Positions 48,119 through 56,453 of a DNA stretch of 64,000 bases are shown here, piece after piece. The DNA lies in contig JBFMFH010000062.1 of NCBI GenBank assembly GCA_040752275.1, positions 62,001-126,000 on the forward strand, read 5' to 3'. This DNA is from JBFMFH01 sp040752275 (GTDB lineage: Bacteria; Acidobacteriota; Vicinamibacteria; Vicinamibacterales; JAKQTR01). Numbering within the stretch: the first letter of the stretch is position 1; each line of letters begins with the position of its first letter. The position numbers and the translations under genes were made by a program. Under the pieces are notes generated by a model. That model did not search any database. It worked only from the letters and a program-made list of their open reading frames with translations, and was not told where the DNA came from.

Positions 48119-49122
48119 CAGAGGAGCCCTGCGGCCTGGTCGATGCCGCACATGAGGTTGAGGCATTGCACGGCCTGGCTCGCCGCCCCCTTCAGCAGGT
48201 TGTCGAGGCACGACACCAGCACGATGCGGCCCGACGGCTCGTCCACACGCCAGCCGATGTCGCAAAACGGCGTGTGGGCCACGTGCTTGATCTCGGGCAG
48301 GTCTTCGCCGCGGAGTCGCACGAAGGGGCAATCGGCATAGGCCGCCTCGAACACGCCCGCCACGTCCGAAGCGCCCAGCCCGGGAGTGAGCGTCGTGTAG
48401 ATGGTCTCGAGAATGCCCCGGTTCAGCGGCACCAGGTGCGGGACGAACGTCACGGGCAGACCCAGCTCCTGTTCCATCTCGACGGTGTGGCGGTGAGTGA
48501 AGACCCCATACGCCGCCGCGCTTCCGTGGTTCTCCGAGAAGTGGGTCCGCTCGCTGGGCGCCTTGCCCGCGCCCGACACGCCGGACTTCGCGTCGATGAT
48601 CACGTGTCCGGCCAGCATGCCGGCCGCAACCAGGGGAGCGAGCGCCAGGAGCGCGGCCGTGGGATAGCATCCGGGGCACGAGACCAGAGTGGCCGAGGCA
48701 ATGGAGGTCCGGTTCCGTTCCGGCAGGCCGTAGACGGTCCCGTCGGGGATGCTGCCGGTTTCGGGGTACCAGCGCGCTCGAGCACCGTCATCCCGCAGGC
48801 GAAAGGCCCCTGAGAGATCGATGACACGCGTCCCGGCGGCCATCAAGCGGGCGCCAATCGTGGCGGCGGCCTTCTCGGGCAATGCGAGGCACACCACATC
48901 GCAGGCACGGATCAGCGCCTCCACGTCGAGGGGACGGACCTCATCGTCGAAGAGACGGGCCAGGGCCGGCAGGCGGCGAGCTTCGCCGCTCCCGGATGAC
49001 GTGGCGATGGCGAGACGAAGCGCCGGGTGGCGGGCGAGCAAGCGAACCAGTTCCTGCCCGGCGTATCCTGTGGCGCCGGCGATGCCGATACGGGGCCGGG
49101 GAGGGCTGGCGGCGTTCGTCAT
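48118..49122 (-). CDS. argC: N-acetyl-gamma-glutamyl-phosphate reductase
   Basis: This 334-residue NADPH-dependent reductase of the third arginine step has the Rossmann motif GIAGATGYAGQEL, the catalytic Cys in LVSCPGCYPTAALL and the family stretch DAKSGVSGAGKAP. It heads the five-gene arg operon. The ATG at 49122 has no ribosome binding site; TATACA ends six bases before it, so the operon mRNA may be leaderless. A possible ArgR site overlaps this region. An in-frame ATG seven codons upstream is in the promoter. Confidence 0.95.
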   Translation of the reverse strand: MTNAASPPRPRIGIAGATGYAGQELVRLLARHPALRLAIATSSGSGEARRLPALARLFDDEVRPLDVEALIRACDVVCLALPEKAAATIGARLMAAGTRVIDLSGAFRLRDDGARARWYPETGSIPDGTVYGLPERNRTSIASATLVSCPGCYPTAALLALAPLVAAGMLAGHVIIDAKSGVSGAGKAPSERTHFSENHGSAAAYGVFTHRHTVEMEQELGLPVTFVPHLVPLNRGILETIYTTLTPGLGASDVAGVFEAAYADCPFVRLRGEDLPEIKHVAHTPFCDIGWRVDEPSGRIVLVSCLDNLLKGAASQAVQCLNLMCGIDQAAGLL

Positions 49123-49244
49123 CGTGAGTGTATAAGTATGCATCCCCGATCGGGCTCATGTCAAGAGCATCGCCGGTAAAATGGCAATGCAGAACGCATT
49201 GACCTTGCATACAGATGTGAATATGTGCATACTAATGCAGGCGT
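49123..49244. promoter_or_regulatory. argC-argR divergent promoter region with ARG-box-like sites
   Basis: Towards argC, TTGACA (complement of 49159-49164) is followed by CATACT (49135-49140) and TATACA (49129-49134), placing +1 within a few bases of the ATG. Towards argR, the stretch 49205-49239 repeats TGCATAC at 20-bp spacing and contains TGTGAATATGTGCATA, similar to ArgR operators; TATGCAT near 49137 is a third half-site. This AT-rich 120 bp contrasts with GC-rich surroundings. Control of both transcripts by ArgR and arginine is inferred. Confidence 0.6.
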
Positions 49245-49247
49245 ATG

Positions 49248-49700
49248 ATGAAGCGTCAACGACAGGCGGTCATCCTCCAGCTCGTCGACCACGAGCCCAT
49301 CGTGAGCCAGGAACTCCTGCGGCGGCGACTGGAGCGCAAGGGGTTCTCGGTGACGCAGGCCACGTTGTCGCGCGACTTGAAGGACCTGGGACTGGTCAAG
49401 GGCGTGGCCGACGGGGCGTACCGCCGGCCCGGGGTCGAGCCGGCAGCACCCGAGGTCACGTCGGCGCGGCTTCAACACGCGGTCCTGGAGTTTCTTACGG
49501 GTATCGATCATGCCGGGCAGCTTGTCGTGGCGAGAACAGGCGCGGCGCAGGCGCAGCCGCTGGCGGTTGCCATGGATCATGCCGCGCTCGATGGGGTCAT
49601 GGGCACGATTGCCGGCGATGACACGGTGCTGGTGATCTGCCGGGACTTCCGGACAGCGGCGCGCGTCTCGCGGCAGTTGGACGAGATGGCGAGAAGGTAG
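49248..49700 (+). CDS. argR: Arginine repressor
   Basis: This 150-residue ArgR/AhrC-type regulator has an N-terminal winged helix-turn-helix with the family signature VTQATLSRDLKDLGLVK. The C-terminal hexamerisation and arginine-binding domain shows GTIAGDDTVLVICR with the Asp residues that contact arginine. It probably represses argC-J and argR-G-H when arginine is abundant. Adjacent ATGs at 49245 and 49248 are both possible. The gene is divergent from argC; argG follows after a heptad array. Confidence 0.93.
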   Translation: MKRQRQAVILQLVDHEPIVSQELLRRRLERKGFSVTQATLSRDLKDLGLVKGVADGAYRRPGVEPAAPEVTSARLQHAVLEFLTGIDHAGQLVVARTGAAQAQPLAVAMDHAALDGVMGTIAGDDTVLVICRDFRTAARVSRQLDEMARR

Positions 49701-49704
49701 CAGA

Positions 49705-49753
49705 ACGGGGACCGGAGAACAGGGATCGGGGACCGGGGACCGGGACCGGAGAC
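49705..49753. repeat. Heptanucleotide array, degenerate CCGGGGA/ACAGGGA type
   Basis: Seven 7-bp units (for example ACGGGGA, CCGGAGA, ACAGGGA, TCGGGGA, CCGGGGA) occupy the whole gap between argR and argG, reaching the argG ribosome site. Confidence 0.75.
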
Positions 49754-49770
49754 GCATGTTGAGGACGGGG

Positions 49771-50940
49771 ATGGAGCGGATTGTTCTCGCGTACTCGGGT
49801 GGGCTCGACACGTCAGTGGCGGTTTCCTGGCTGGCCGAGACCCGCGGCGCCGAGGTCGTCACCCTCACGCTGGATCTGGGACAAAGCCGTGAGCTCGACG
49901 CCATCCGTGAGCGGGCACTCGCGGCGGGCGCCGTGAATGCCCACGTGCTGGACGTGCGCGCGGAGTTCGCATCCGACTACGTTCTGCCGGCCCTGCAGGC
50001 CGGCGCCATCTCCGAAGGCGGGGACCCGCTCGCCACGGCTCTCAGCCGCCCACTCATGGCGAAGAAGCTGGTCGAGATCGCCCGCATCGAAGGTGCGCGG
50101 TCGATCGCACATGGCTGCACCGGCAGGGGCCACGACCACGTCCGCATCGAGGTCTCGTCGCGGGCCATCGACCCGTCGATCGGCGTGATGGCCCCGGCCC
50201 GCGAATGGAGCATGAGCCGGTCGGACGAAGTCGACTACGCGCGCCGGCGCGGCATCCCGGTGCCGGCCACGCAAACCAGGCCTCACAAGACCGACGTGAA
50301 TCTGTGGGGGCGATCCATCGCGTGCGATGTGCTCGAAGACCCCTGGGCCGAACCGCCCGCAGAGGCGTTCACCCTCACGGCGGACCCATCGGTGTGCCCG
50401 GACGAACCGGCCTCTCTCGAGATCGAGTTCCTGCGGGGCACACCCGTTGCCGTCAACGGCGTGCCGATGCCGCTTCTGGAGCTCATCGACAGCGTGACGA
50501 CCATTGCCGGCAGCCACGGTGTCGGCCGCATCGACACGGTCGAGAACCGGCTGATCGGGATCAGATTGCGCGACGTGTACGAGGCGCCGGCAGCCGTCGT
50601 GCTGCACGCGGCGCACCGGGAACTCGAGGGCTTCGTCTGCCCTCGGGGTTTGGCGCGCGTCAAGCGCGGCCTCGCCCTCGAGTACGCAGACCTCGTCGAC
50701 AACGGCCTCTGGCACTCGCCCCTGCGCAGCGCGATCGATGCATTCGTGGCCGATGTCCAGCAGCGCGTCACGGGCATCGTCCGCCTGAAGCTGTTCAAGG
50801 GTTCGTGCCGTGTGGTCGGGCGGCAGTCCGCGTTCGCGCCTCACGAATGCGCCCTCGCCGGCGGCGAAGGCGACGTCGCTGACCATCTCGCGGCGGCCGG
50901 GCTTATCAACACCGTCGTGCCGACTCGGACGGAACCATGA
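49771..50940 (+). CDS. argG: Argininosuccinate synthase
   Basis: This 389-residue ATP-dependent ligase joins citrulline and aspartate. The P-loop LAYSGGLDTSVA begins near residue 6, AHGCTGRGHDHVR near 115 and KTDVNLWGRS near 175. The ATG at 49771 is preceded by GAGGACGG; an upstream ATG at 49756 lies in the heptad array. Its length is near the family norm. The argH start overlaps its stop by 4 bp. With argR it makes a second arg transcript on the plus strand. Confidence 0.95.
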   Translation: MERIVLAYSGGLDTSVAVSWLAETRGAEVVTLTLDLGQSRELDAIRERALAAGAVNAHVLDVRAEFASDYVLPALQAGAISEGGDPLATALSRPLMAKKLVEIARIEGARSIAHGCTGRGHDHVRIEVSSRAIDPSIGVMAPAREWSMSRSDEVDYARRRGIPVPATQTRPHKTDVNLWGRSIACDVLEDPWAEPPAEAFTLTADPSVCPDEPASLEIEFLRGTPVAVNGVPMPLLELIDSVTTIAGSHGVGRIDTVENRLIGIRLRDVYEAPAAVVLHAAHRELEGFVCPRGLARVKRGLALEYADLVDNGLWHSPLRSAIDAFVADVQQRVTGIVRLKLFKGSCRVVGRQSAFAPHECALAGGEGDVADHLAAAGLINTVVPTRTEP

Positions 50941-52322
50941 CGACACACCTCTGGTCAGGGCGCTTCGAGAGTGATCCGGATCCGGACGTGTTCGGCTTCG
51001 GCGTCTCCTTGCCCGTCGATCGGCGCCTCTTCGACGACGATGTGACGGGCAGCCTGGCGTGGGCGGAGGCCCTCGCCACCGCCGGGGCGATCACGCCGGC
51101 GGTTGCAGAGGCCATCCGAAACGGGCTCACCGACATTCTCCAGGCCGGCCGCTTGGATCCGGCATTCGTCGCGGGCGCCGACGAGGACGTCCACGCCTTC
51201 GTCGAGCGGCAACTGGTCGAGCGTATCGGAGAGGCCGGCAAGCGCCTGCACACGGGCCGGTCGCGCAACGAGCAGGTCTCTCTCGATCTCCGCCTGTACC
51301 TCCGGCGGCGCATTCCGCTCCTGTGCCGTGCGGTACGCGGCCTGGTCGGGGCGCTGGTCGATCGAGCCGAGGCTTGCGGGGACGGGGTGATGCCGTCCTA
51401 CACGCACGTGCGCCGCGCACAGCCGGTGCTGGCCGCCCACTTCCTGCTGGCGCACGCCGCGGCGGCGCGCCGCGATGTGGCACGGCTCGAGTTCGCCGCG
51501 GACGAAGCCGACGCCATGCCGCTCGGTTCCGGGGCGATCGCCGGCACGAACTACTCCATCGACACACGTGCCCTGGCCGCGCGACTGGGCTTCACGCGCG
51601 TCGTGTCGAACAGCCTCGACGCATCGTCCGATCGCGACTTCGTCTCGAGCTTCCTCCACGCGTGCGCGCTCACGATGGTGCACCTGAGCCGCCTGGCCGA
51701 GGACCTGGTGTTCTTCACGGGCGAGGAGTTCGGCTACTTCGAACTGCCCGACCGCTTCGCGACCGGCAGCAGCCTGATGCCCCAGAAGAAGAACCCGGAC
51801 CCGCTCGAACTGGTCCGCGGCAAGACCGGGCGCGTCGTCGGTGCTCTGGCCGGATGGTTGACGACGATGAAAGGGCTACCGAGCGGGTACAACCGCGACC
51901 TCCAGGAGGACAAGGAAGCCGTGTTCGACGCCGAGACGACCGTGGCCGGGTCGCTCGCGGCGACCACGTCGGTGGTCGCCGGGCTTCGCTTCGCCGCCGA
52001 TCGTGCTGCGGCGGCGGCATCGGGACTGTTGCTCGCGACCGACGTGGCGGACTACCTGGTGGCGCGCGGCGTGCCGTTCCGCGAGGCGCACGCAACGGTT
52101 GGCGCCATGGCCCGCGACCTGAGCGCCACGGGCCGGGACTTCGCCGCGCTTACGCCGGCCGAGTGGACCCGCTTCAGTCCGGCGTTCGGGCCCGACGCAC
52201 CCTCGGCGATCTCGGCCCGCGCTTCTGTAGCCGCGAAGCAAACACCGCAGTCGACGAACCCGGAGGCCGTGAAGCAGGCCCTTGCCGAGCTTCGCCGGTG
52301 GCTCGGCGAACAGGGGCCGTAG
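50937..52322 (+). CDS. argH: Argininosuccinate lyase
   Basis: This 461-residue fumarase/aspartase-superfamily lyase splits argininosuccinate into arginine and fumarate. Family signature GSSLMPQKKNPDPLE lies near residue 280; TGRSRNEQVSLDLR (about 104-118) and the catalytic His in PSYTHVRRAQPV (about 150) are also visible. It overlaps argG by ATGA. It completes the pathway except for the carbamoyltransferase, which is not in this window. Confidence 0.95.
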   Translation: MTTHLWSGRFESDPDPDVFGFGVSLPVDRRLFDDDVTGSLAWAEALATAGAITPAVAEAIRNGLTDILQAGRLDPAFVAGADEDVHAFVERQLVERIGEAGKRLHTGRSRNEQVSLDLRLYLRRRIPLLCRAVRGLVGALVDRAEACGDGVMPSYTHVRRAQPVLAAHFLLAHAAAARRDVARLEFAADEADAMPLGSGAIAGTNYSIDTRALAARLGFTRVVSNSLDASSDRDFVSSFLHACALTMVHLSRLAEDLVFFTGEEFGYFELPDRFATGSSLMPQKKNPDPLELVRGKTGRVVGALAGWLTTMKGLPSGYNRDLQEDKEAVFDAETTVAGSLAATTSVVAGLRFAADRAAAAASGLLLATDVADYLVARGVPFREAHATVGAMARDLSATGRDFAALTPAEWTRFSPAFGPDAPSAISARASVAAKQTPQSTNPEAVKQALAELRRWLGEQGP

Positions 52323-52323
52323 A

Positions 52324-52344
52324 ACAGGGACCGGAGAACAGGGA
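52324..52344. repeat. Heptanucleotide array ACAGGGA-CCGGAGA-ACAGGGA
   Basis: Three 7-bp units begin just after the argH stop and are nearly identical to units in the array before argG (49705-49753). The remaining 206 bp to the next gene hold nothing recognisable. Confidence 0.75.
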
Positions 52345-52550
52345 GTCGGGCCGCCCGGCGGCACGATAGCTTGAGTCAGGAAGAGCAGACCACCGAGAGC
52401 GGGACAGACCAACCGCTGGCCCGCTGTGGCCTCACCCCGCACTGGGAGTGAGCCGGTCGAGGACCTCCCGCACCCTGGGCAGCGATCGCGCCTGGACGTC
52501 GCGCCACCGCCCGTGCTGGCCGTTGGCGTTGACGGCGGCCCCTCGTCTCG

Positions 52551-53195
52551 TCACCGCTGGCGAGGGGTGAATCGAATCCCCCCTGGCGTGCTCAACACTT
52601 TCACAGGCTCGCCCGCTGGCGGTTCGAAGAGTCTCGGATCAGGATCCCCGATCTCTACCTGGGTATACTCGGTCCGACGGGAACCGGGTACATCCTCCAC
52701 GAGCGCGAAGCCATTGAGGCTCGGAGCGATCAGCCGGATGGCTCCGTTCCGCTCGACCTTGCGAACGACCCAATGACCCGACACCTGCTCGGGCAGCGCG
52801 TCGGGCGGACGCTCCTCGTTCTTGGGCATCGGAGGACGCACGCCCCCGGGGGGCAACGCGAGAGGCTGTCGCGTCCAGGTTCCTCCGACGGCCGGCGACC
52901 GGAACAGCCGGTAATGCGTTCCCTGAGAGAAGTTGTTGATGATGATCTGTGTCTCGTCGCCGTGGGTGGCCTCGAATCGCGTGGATCCATCAGCCGCACG
53001 ATAGAATCGGCCCACGGTCTCAGACCCGTCAGCCACCACCGTGCGGACGTCAGCGGAAAACGACACCCACTGCAAGGGCTGCTCCTTCCCCCGGTACTGA
53101 TCCGGCGAGTCCTGAAGCCCCTCCCGACCGACGGCAATCGACACCACCAGAAGCGGCAGCGTCACCGCCATCACCCGTCGAATGATGTTCGTCAT
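52551..53195 (-). CDS. Exported protein of unknown function
   Basis: This 214-residue protein starts at 53195, behind GGGAG. A signal peptide (TLPLLVVSIAVG) precedes a beta-rich body containing GRFYRAADGSTRFEATHGDETQIIINN and a Pro-rich middle (about 105-130), ending FTPRQR. The pattern of short strands suggests a small periplasmic beta protein; it resembles nothing I can name. The Cys-rich secreted protein gene lies 71 bp upstream on the same strand, so the pair may be co-expressed. It lies at the beginning of the accessory region. Confidence 0.65.
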   Translation of the reverse strand: MTNIIRRVMAVTLPLLVVSIAVGREGLQDSPDQYRGKEQPLQWVSFSADVRTVVADGSETVGRFYRAADGSTRFEATHGDETQIIINNFSQGTHYRLFRSPAVGGTWTRQPLALPPGGVRPPMPKNEERPPDALPEQVSGHWVVRKVERNGAIRLIAPSLNGFALVEDVPGSRRTEYTQVEIGDPDPRLFEPPAGEPVKVLSTPGGIRFTPRQR

Positions 53196-53266
53196 GAGCT
53201 GTCTCCCCGTTCGATCGGCCCAGCGCAGCGGCGCCATGTCGCCGCACCAACTCGTTTCCCTCGTTG

Positions 53267-53581
53267 TCAGATCACGGGAACGGGGCTGCATTCCTCAACG
53301 TAGCCCCAGTCTTCCCAACACGCCATGTTGCAGCCGAAGGCGCCCATGTACAGCGAGTAGCAATCACCGAAGTCGCACCAGTACGGCCAACCACAACTGC
53401 CCCAGCCTCCGTAGTAGGTTCCGTACAGGACTGCTCCGTACCCGCAATACTCCTCGCCCGGGCATGGATCAGCATCGCAGTAGTACGGGCACCACGCAGC
53501 AACTGGAGTGGCATAGCAAGCCAGTAGCAGCGCCGCCAAGTAGCCCATCAGCCAGAACCGAAGTCCGGTCTTCTTACGCAT
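53267..53581 (-). CDS. Small secreted Cys/Tyr/Trp-rich protein
   Basis: This 104-residue precursor has a signal peptide (about 1-29, cleavage near VAAW). The mature part of about 75 residues has ten Cys, plus eleven or so Tyr and six Trp (for example WCPYYCDADPC and GWPYWCDFGDC), and no Lys or Arg in the mature chain. Paired Cys suggest five disulfides in the oxidised periplasm or outside. The ATG at 53581 is behind a clear GGAGG. It could be a toxin, adhesin or metal-binding peptide; nothing in the context decides. Such compact Cys patterns are unusual in bacteria. Confidence 0.7.
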   Translation of the reverse strand: MRKKTGLRFWLMGYLAALLLACYATPVAAWCPYYCDADPCPGEEYCGYGAVLYGTYYGGWGSCGWPYWCDFGDCYSLYMGAFGCNMACWEDWGYVEECSPVPVI

Positions 53582-53638
53582 TGCACCACCTCCGGGCGGA
53601 TGGTAACTAGGGGCTCGGCGGCTCGCAAGTCACCGATA

Positions 53639-54066
53639 CGGGGGAAACTCTTTCAGGCTAGTTTCGCCCCCGCCTTGTGGCGGATCGTTCGAGGGTGAAA
53701 CTCCGCGGAACCTGAGGGAATCCGTGGAGTTTCAGATCAGGCCCGACGGCCGAGTGTCCCAGCCGACGCCGAATCCTAGCGAGGCTCCGCCTCAGACCGC
53801 CGAGGCATGTCGCGGCGGCTCCGCCTCGCTAGGTCACAGTGTTTCGTTGCCCCGCCTGCGGCGGGGCGTAGACGTCTTGAAGGCCGATCGAAACTTGACT
53901 CAACTGCACCAGATCCTGGCGTTCAAGACGTCTAGTCTGCGAACCGCTCGCCGTCTCACGATTCCTGCGGACGGCGCTGCGGGAACCGTGGGGGACACAG
54001 CCGTCCGGCAGATCCGATCCTGAGTGCGGCTGTGGGTACGTGAACGCTCCTATTCAGAGGGTTCAC
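53639..54066. other. Run of consecutive inverted repeats, no protein gene
   Basis: At least seven hairpins follow one another: 53639-53672, 53670-53683 (CCGCC/GGCGG), 53696-53734 (13 of 14 bp stem), 53775-53833 (CCTAGCGAGG/CCTCGCTAGG), 53849-53867 (GCCCCGC/GCGGGGC), 53869-53934 (13 of 13 bp, TAGACGTCTTGAA) and 54040-54066. No convincing ORF is present. It could be a nested set of REP-like palindromes, a mobile-element end or a structured RNA. Confidence 0.6.
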
Positions 54067-54460
54067 GATGGCCCCCGCTGTGAGACGTGTTCAGGGTGGC
54101 GAACCGGCGGACCAGCGGCGTGACCACGCGGGGCCGAAAGGTATGCGCCAACTCATACGGCGCGGTTCTGCCCCGCGTAGCCGGCCGACCGGGCGCGGTG
54201 CAGCAACTCGACCGTCCGGAGCGTCGCATCGTCCACCAACGTCGCCCGCAACACCTCGCGGTACGCCTCCGCACTGCGTGGACAGCCGATCTGCGGCCGG
54301 TCACGCCCCGCGGCGTTGTCAACGGTCGGAACCGGAGCTTCGGCCTCGACTCGCCGGATGGTCCGGAGGGACACCCCGCCGAGCGTCGCCAACTTGGCGA
54401 GCGGGTGCTCCGCCCACCGCAGCAGTTGAATCTCGGGTCGCTTGAGTGTGTCCGTCGTCC
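54050..54460 (-). pseudogene. IS21-type transposase (IstA) relic, frameshifted and truncated
   Basis: On the minus strand, a frame ending at 54153 encodes a helix-turn-helix (LGGVSLRTIRRVEAEAP) followed by EAYREVLRATLVDDATLRTVELLHRARSAGYAGQ. These match the N-terminus of IS21-family IstA. The reading then shifts to another frame with YELAHTFRPRVVTPLVRRF, which continues the family sequence, and stops at 54050. The DDE catalytic core and IstB are missing. It is a decayed fragment in the accessory region and overlaps the LuxR-type frame upstream. Confidence 0.6.
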
Positions 54461-54744
54461 TTGCCCTCGCCGGAGATGGGGTCTCCAGGGATTCTTCGCG
54501 CGTAGAAGCGATCAGGGTTTCCCGACGTGGGATGATCAGAACTTGCGGGACCCGCACCCTTGGACTCGATATACCACGCAACAATCCCTGCCCGGCTACG
54601 CACCCCAGTCCTCTGGTACAGCTGGCGCACGTATGTGTGCTCGGTATGCCTGGACAGGCTGAGCGACTGCGAGACCTCGCCCTCAGTCAGGCCGCGAACC
54701 AGCAATCCCAGCACCTGGCGGCAGCGCGGAGAGAGCCTAGCCAT
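54319..54744 (-). CDS. LuxR-type helix-turn-helix protein (truncated)
   Basis: From the ATG at 54744 the product begins MARLSPRCRQVLGLLVRGL and continues SLSLSRHTEHTYVRQLYQRTGVRSRAGI, a standard LuxR/GerE DNA-binding helix-turn-helix (about residues 3-58). No receiver or ligand domain precedes it. After residue 65 or so the sequence loses similarity and runs antisense-in-frame across the IstA relic, so the 3' part is probably not native. It may be a stand-alone HTH or the remnant of a larger regulator. Confidence 0.55.
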   Translation of the reverse strand: MARLSPRCRQVLGLLVRGLTEGEVSQSLSLSRHTEHTYVRQLYQRTGVRSRAGIVAWYIESKGAGPASSDHPTSGNPDRFYARRIPGDPISGEGKDDGHTQATRDSTAAVGGAPARQVGDARRGVPPDHPASRGRSSGSDR

Positions 54745-54778
54745 CCCGCCAGTCAGATAGCACACGGCTACCTTGTAT

Positions 54779-55396
54779 TCAAGCGTTCCTGCACACGTTC
54801 AGAACGAACTGACGAGACGGCAGGAAGCCCCGGTGCGACTTCAACCAGATCGCGTCGGCGGAATGGGCCCGCTTGAGCCAGTTCAGAAAGGGTCGCCCAA
54901 GGCGCTTGAGTGCCGACACGGCGTCAGCAAGCGACCGTACGCTGACGAGCACCCGCCCATCCAGTGCTTTGAACTCCTGAGCGTGCTCGAACGCATGGGG
55001 CGCTGGAAGCGCAGCTGCCTGCGCGACAAGCGTGAGCAGCCACTCACCGAGTTCACGAGTGCCGTTCTGGCCGTCCCAGTCGAGGGCCGGCGAGAGAGAG
55101 GAGTCATATCGATAGGCGGCTGGTTCCTTCTTCCTCCGGAACTGCGGCTGCGTGCCGACGTCGGGCCGCATGGGACTCGCGTCGGACGGGTGCGTGTAGC
55201 GTTCGGCGGTCCTACCGGCACCCGCGCGATTAGCTACGCCGCGTGATGTGGGCTTTCGAGGCAAGACACCCCTTCCCAGCCCGCGAATGGGCGGATTCCG
55301 GGCGATTGTACCAGAGCACGCGGGGGCACATGCCAGGATTGTGACGCGCCCTGGCATGCTCTCGCTGACCCATCCAGGTGCACTTGTGTCCGACAC
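54779..55396 (-). pseudogene. DNA methyltransferase (type III RM-like) fragment
   Basis: The frame of 205 codons holds, in residues about 66-177, RYTHPSDASPMRPDVGTQ, YRYDSSLSPALDWDGQN, ELGEWLLTL and LKRLGRPFLNW. These are stretches I recall from site-specific methyltransferase (Mod-like) proteins of restriction systems. The rest of the protein, including the catalytic motifs, is missing; residues before 66 and after 177 are unrelated. It is probably a decayed insertion fragment. A TACAAT promoter-like box lies at 55303-55308. The identification rests on memory of family sequence, not on a search. Confidence 0.45.
55303..55308 (-). promoter_or_regulatory. Extended -10 box before the methyltransferase fragment
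   Basis: TGGTACAATCG on the minus strand is identical to the boxes at 1905 and 8496. The surrounding 55202-55565 stretch holds no other gene that can be supported. Confidence 0.3.
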
Positions 55397-55565
55397 ACCA
55401 GCGGTTCATAATGCCGGCCGTGCCACTTCTTTCTGTGGCTGTGTGTGAACTCGAGGATGCGCGCACAGATGCGTGTGCGGTCAGAACCGAATGGAAGGCC
55501 CGAATCCGGGAGGCTGTGCGGAGGATGGGGAGCAGGCACGGCGACTCGCCATCAGGAGCATTGCT

Positions 55566-56030
55566 GTGAAGAAGTCACGACGTCGGAAGACAACGACGGG
55601 CGGACCATACGTGGCCGTTGCGGTGCTCTGTGAGAAGGTGCTCCACGAGCGCGACAACACCGTCAGTCTGATTCGGATTGTCGACCGGCTGACCATCTCG
55701 GCGTCCGCAGACGCGCCGGAAGAGATGCCGCCGGTGCAGGCCACACTCACCGTGTTCTTGGCGTTCAAGGCCGGGTTCGCCCGCGGCAAGTATCGAGTCA
55801 CTGTGCGGCCAGTGACACCCACAGGTGACGTGCTCCCCGAGGTGTCCATGCCCGCGCTCTTCGAGGGGGACGAGCGGGGCGTCCAACACCAGATCGGGCT
55901 CAGTCTTCAATTCCGGGAGGAGGGATTGTACTGGTTCGACGTCCTCATCGAGGACCTTGTCGTCACACGTGTGCCACTACGAGTCCTGTACCAGCGGATC
56001 GGCTCAACGGCACCGATGAGTTCATCGTAA
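55566..56030 (+). CDS. DUF6941-like hypothetical protein
   Basis: This 154-residue protein starts at GTG 55566, seven bases after AGGAG. It contains VAVAVLCEKVLHERDN near the start and LSLQFREEGLYWFDVLIEDLVVTRVPLRVLY near the end, typical of the DUF6941 family of small bacterial proteins found next to accessory genes. Predicted all-beta. The function is unknown. Its 3' end overlaps the convergent 55963-56310 gene by 68 bp. Confidence 0.75.
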   Translation: MKKSRRRKTTTGGPYVAVAVLCEKVLHERDNTVSLIRIVDRLTISASADAPEEMPPVQATLTVFLAFKAGFARGKYRVTVRPVTPTGDVLPEVSMPALFEGDERGVQHQIGLSLQFREEGLYWFDVLIEDLVVTRVPLRVLYQRIGSTAPMSSS

Positions 56031-56310
56031 GCGTGTACGCAGGGGGGGCTGCCCCCAGAGAGACCTGGACGAAATAGGTTCGCAGCGCCCCCTGGAGCAG
56101 AGTCTTGAGTTCGCCGAGGGTCCAGTCCCCACTCTGGAACTCCGCCAGATGGAGTTCCACCTCGAGGGCCAGGTCCACGGCTCGCTGATCGCGCGCCGCC
56201 CACGCGCGCCGCAGGACTTGGGCCTCGACCCTGCTGAGATCCTGCAGCGAGCACATGCCCGACAGGTATCGGGCCATGGCCTCACGGAGCGTCAATTCGA
56301 GCGATGCCAT
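55963..56310 (-). CDS. Small helical hypothetical protein
   Basis: The ATG at 56310 follows GGAGGAG. Its 115 residues start ASLELTLREAMARYLSGM and contain VDLALEVELHLAEFQSGDWTLGELKTLL, a pattern common to small acidobacterial and cyanobacterial hypothetical proteins. The last 35 residues are less conserved and run antisense to the DUF6941-like gene. It is predicted to be mostly alpha-helical, with acidic pairs. Its function is unknown; it is divergent from the 56454 gene. Confidence 0.65.
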   Translation of the reverse strand: MASLELTLREAMARYLSGMCSLQDLSRVEAQVLRRAWAARDQRAVDLALEVELHLAEFQSGDWTLGELKTLLQGALRTYFVQVSLGAAPPAYTLTMNSSVPLSRSAGTGLVVAHV

Positions 56311-56453
56311 CATCTCCTCCGGTTCGCTTCGTTGCCGGCCACCACCTGCGGACGCGGTTCAACCTCGGGCGGTACGCCGACCGGATCGCCCAGGGCGAGT
56401 TTACCGCAGTTCCGGCGCGGCGAGACAGGCACCTCACAAAGGCAACGCGATCC

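Noticed and set aside
53639..54066. Integron attC site
   Set aside because: The stems do not match the attC R/L box pattern and there is no integrase; several unlike hairpins are present.
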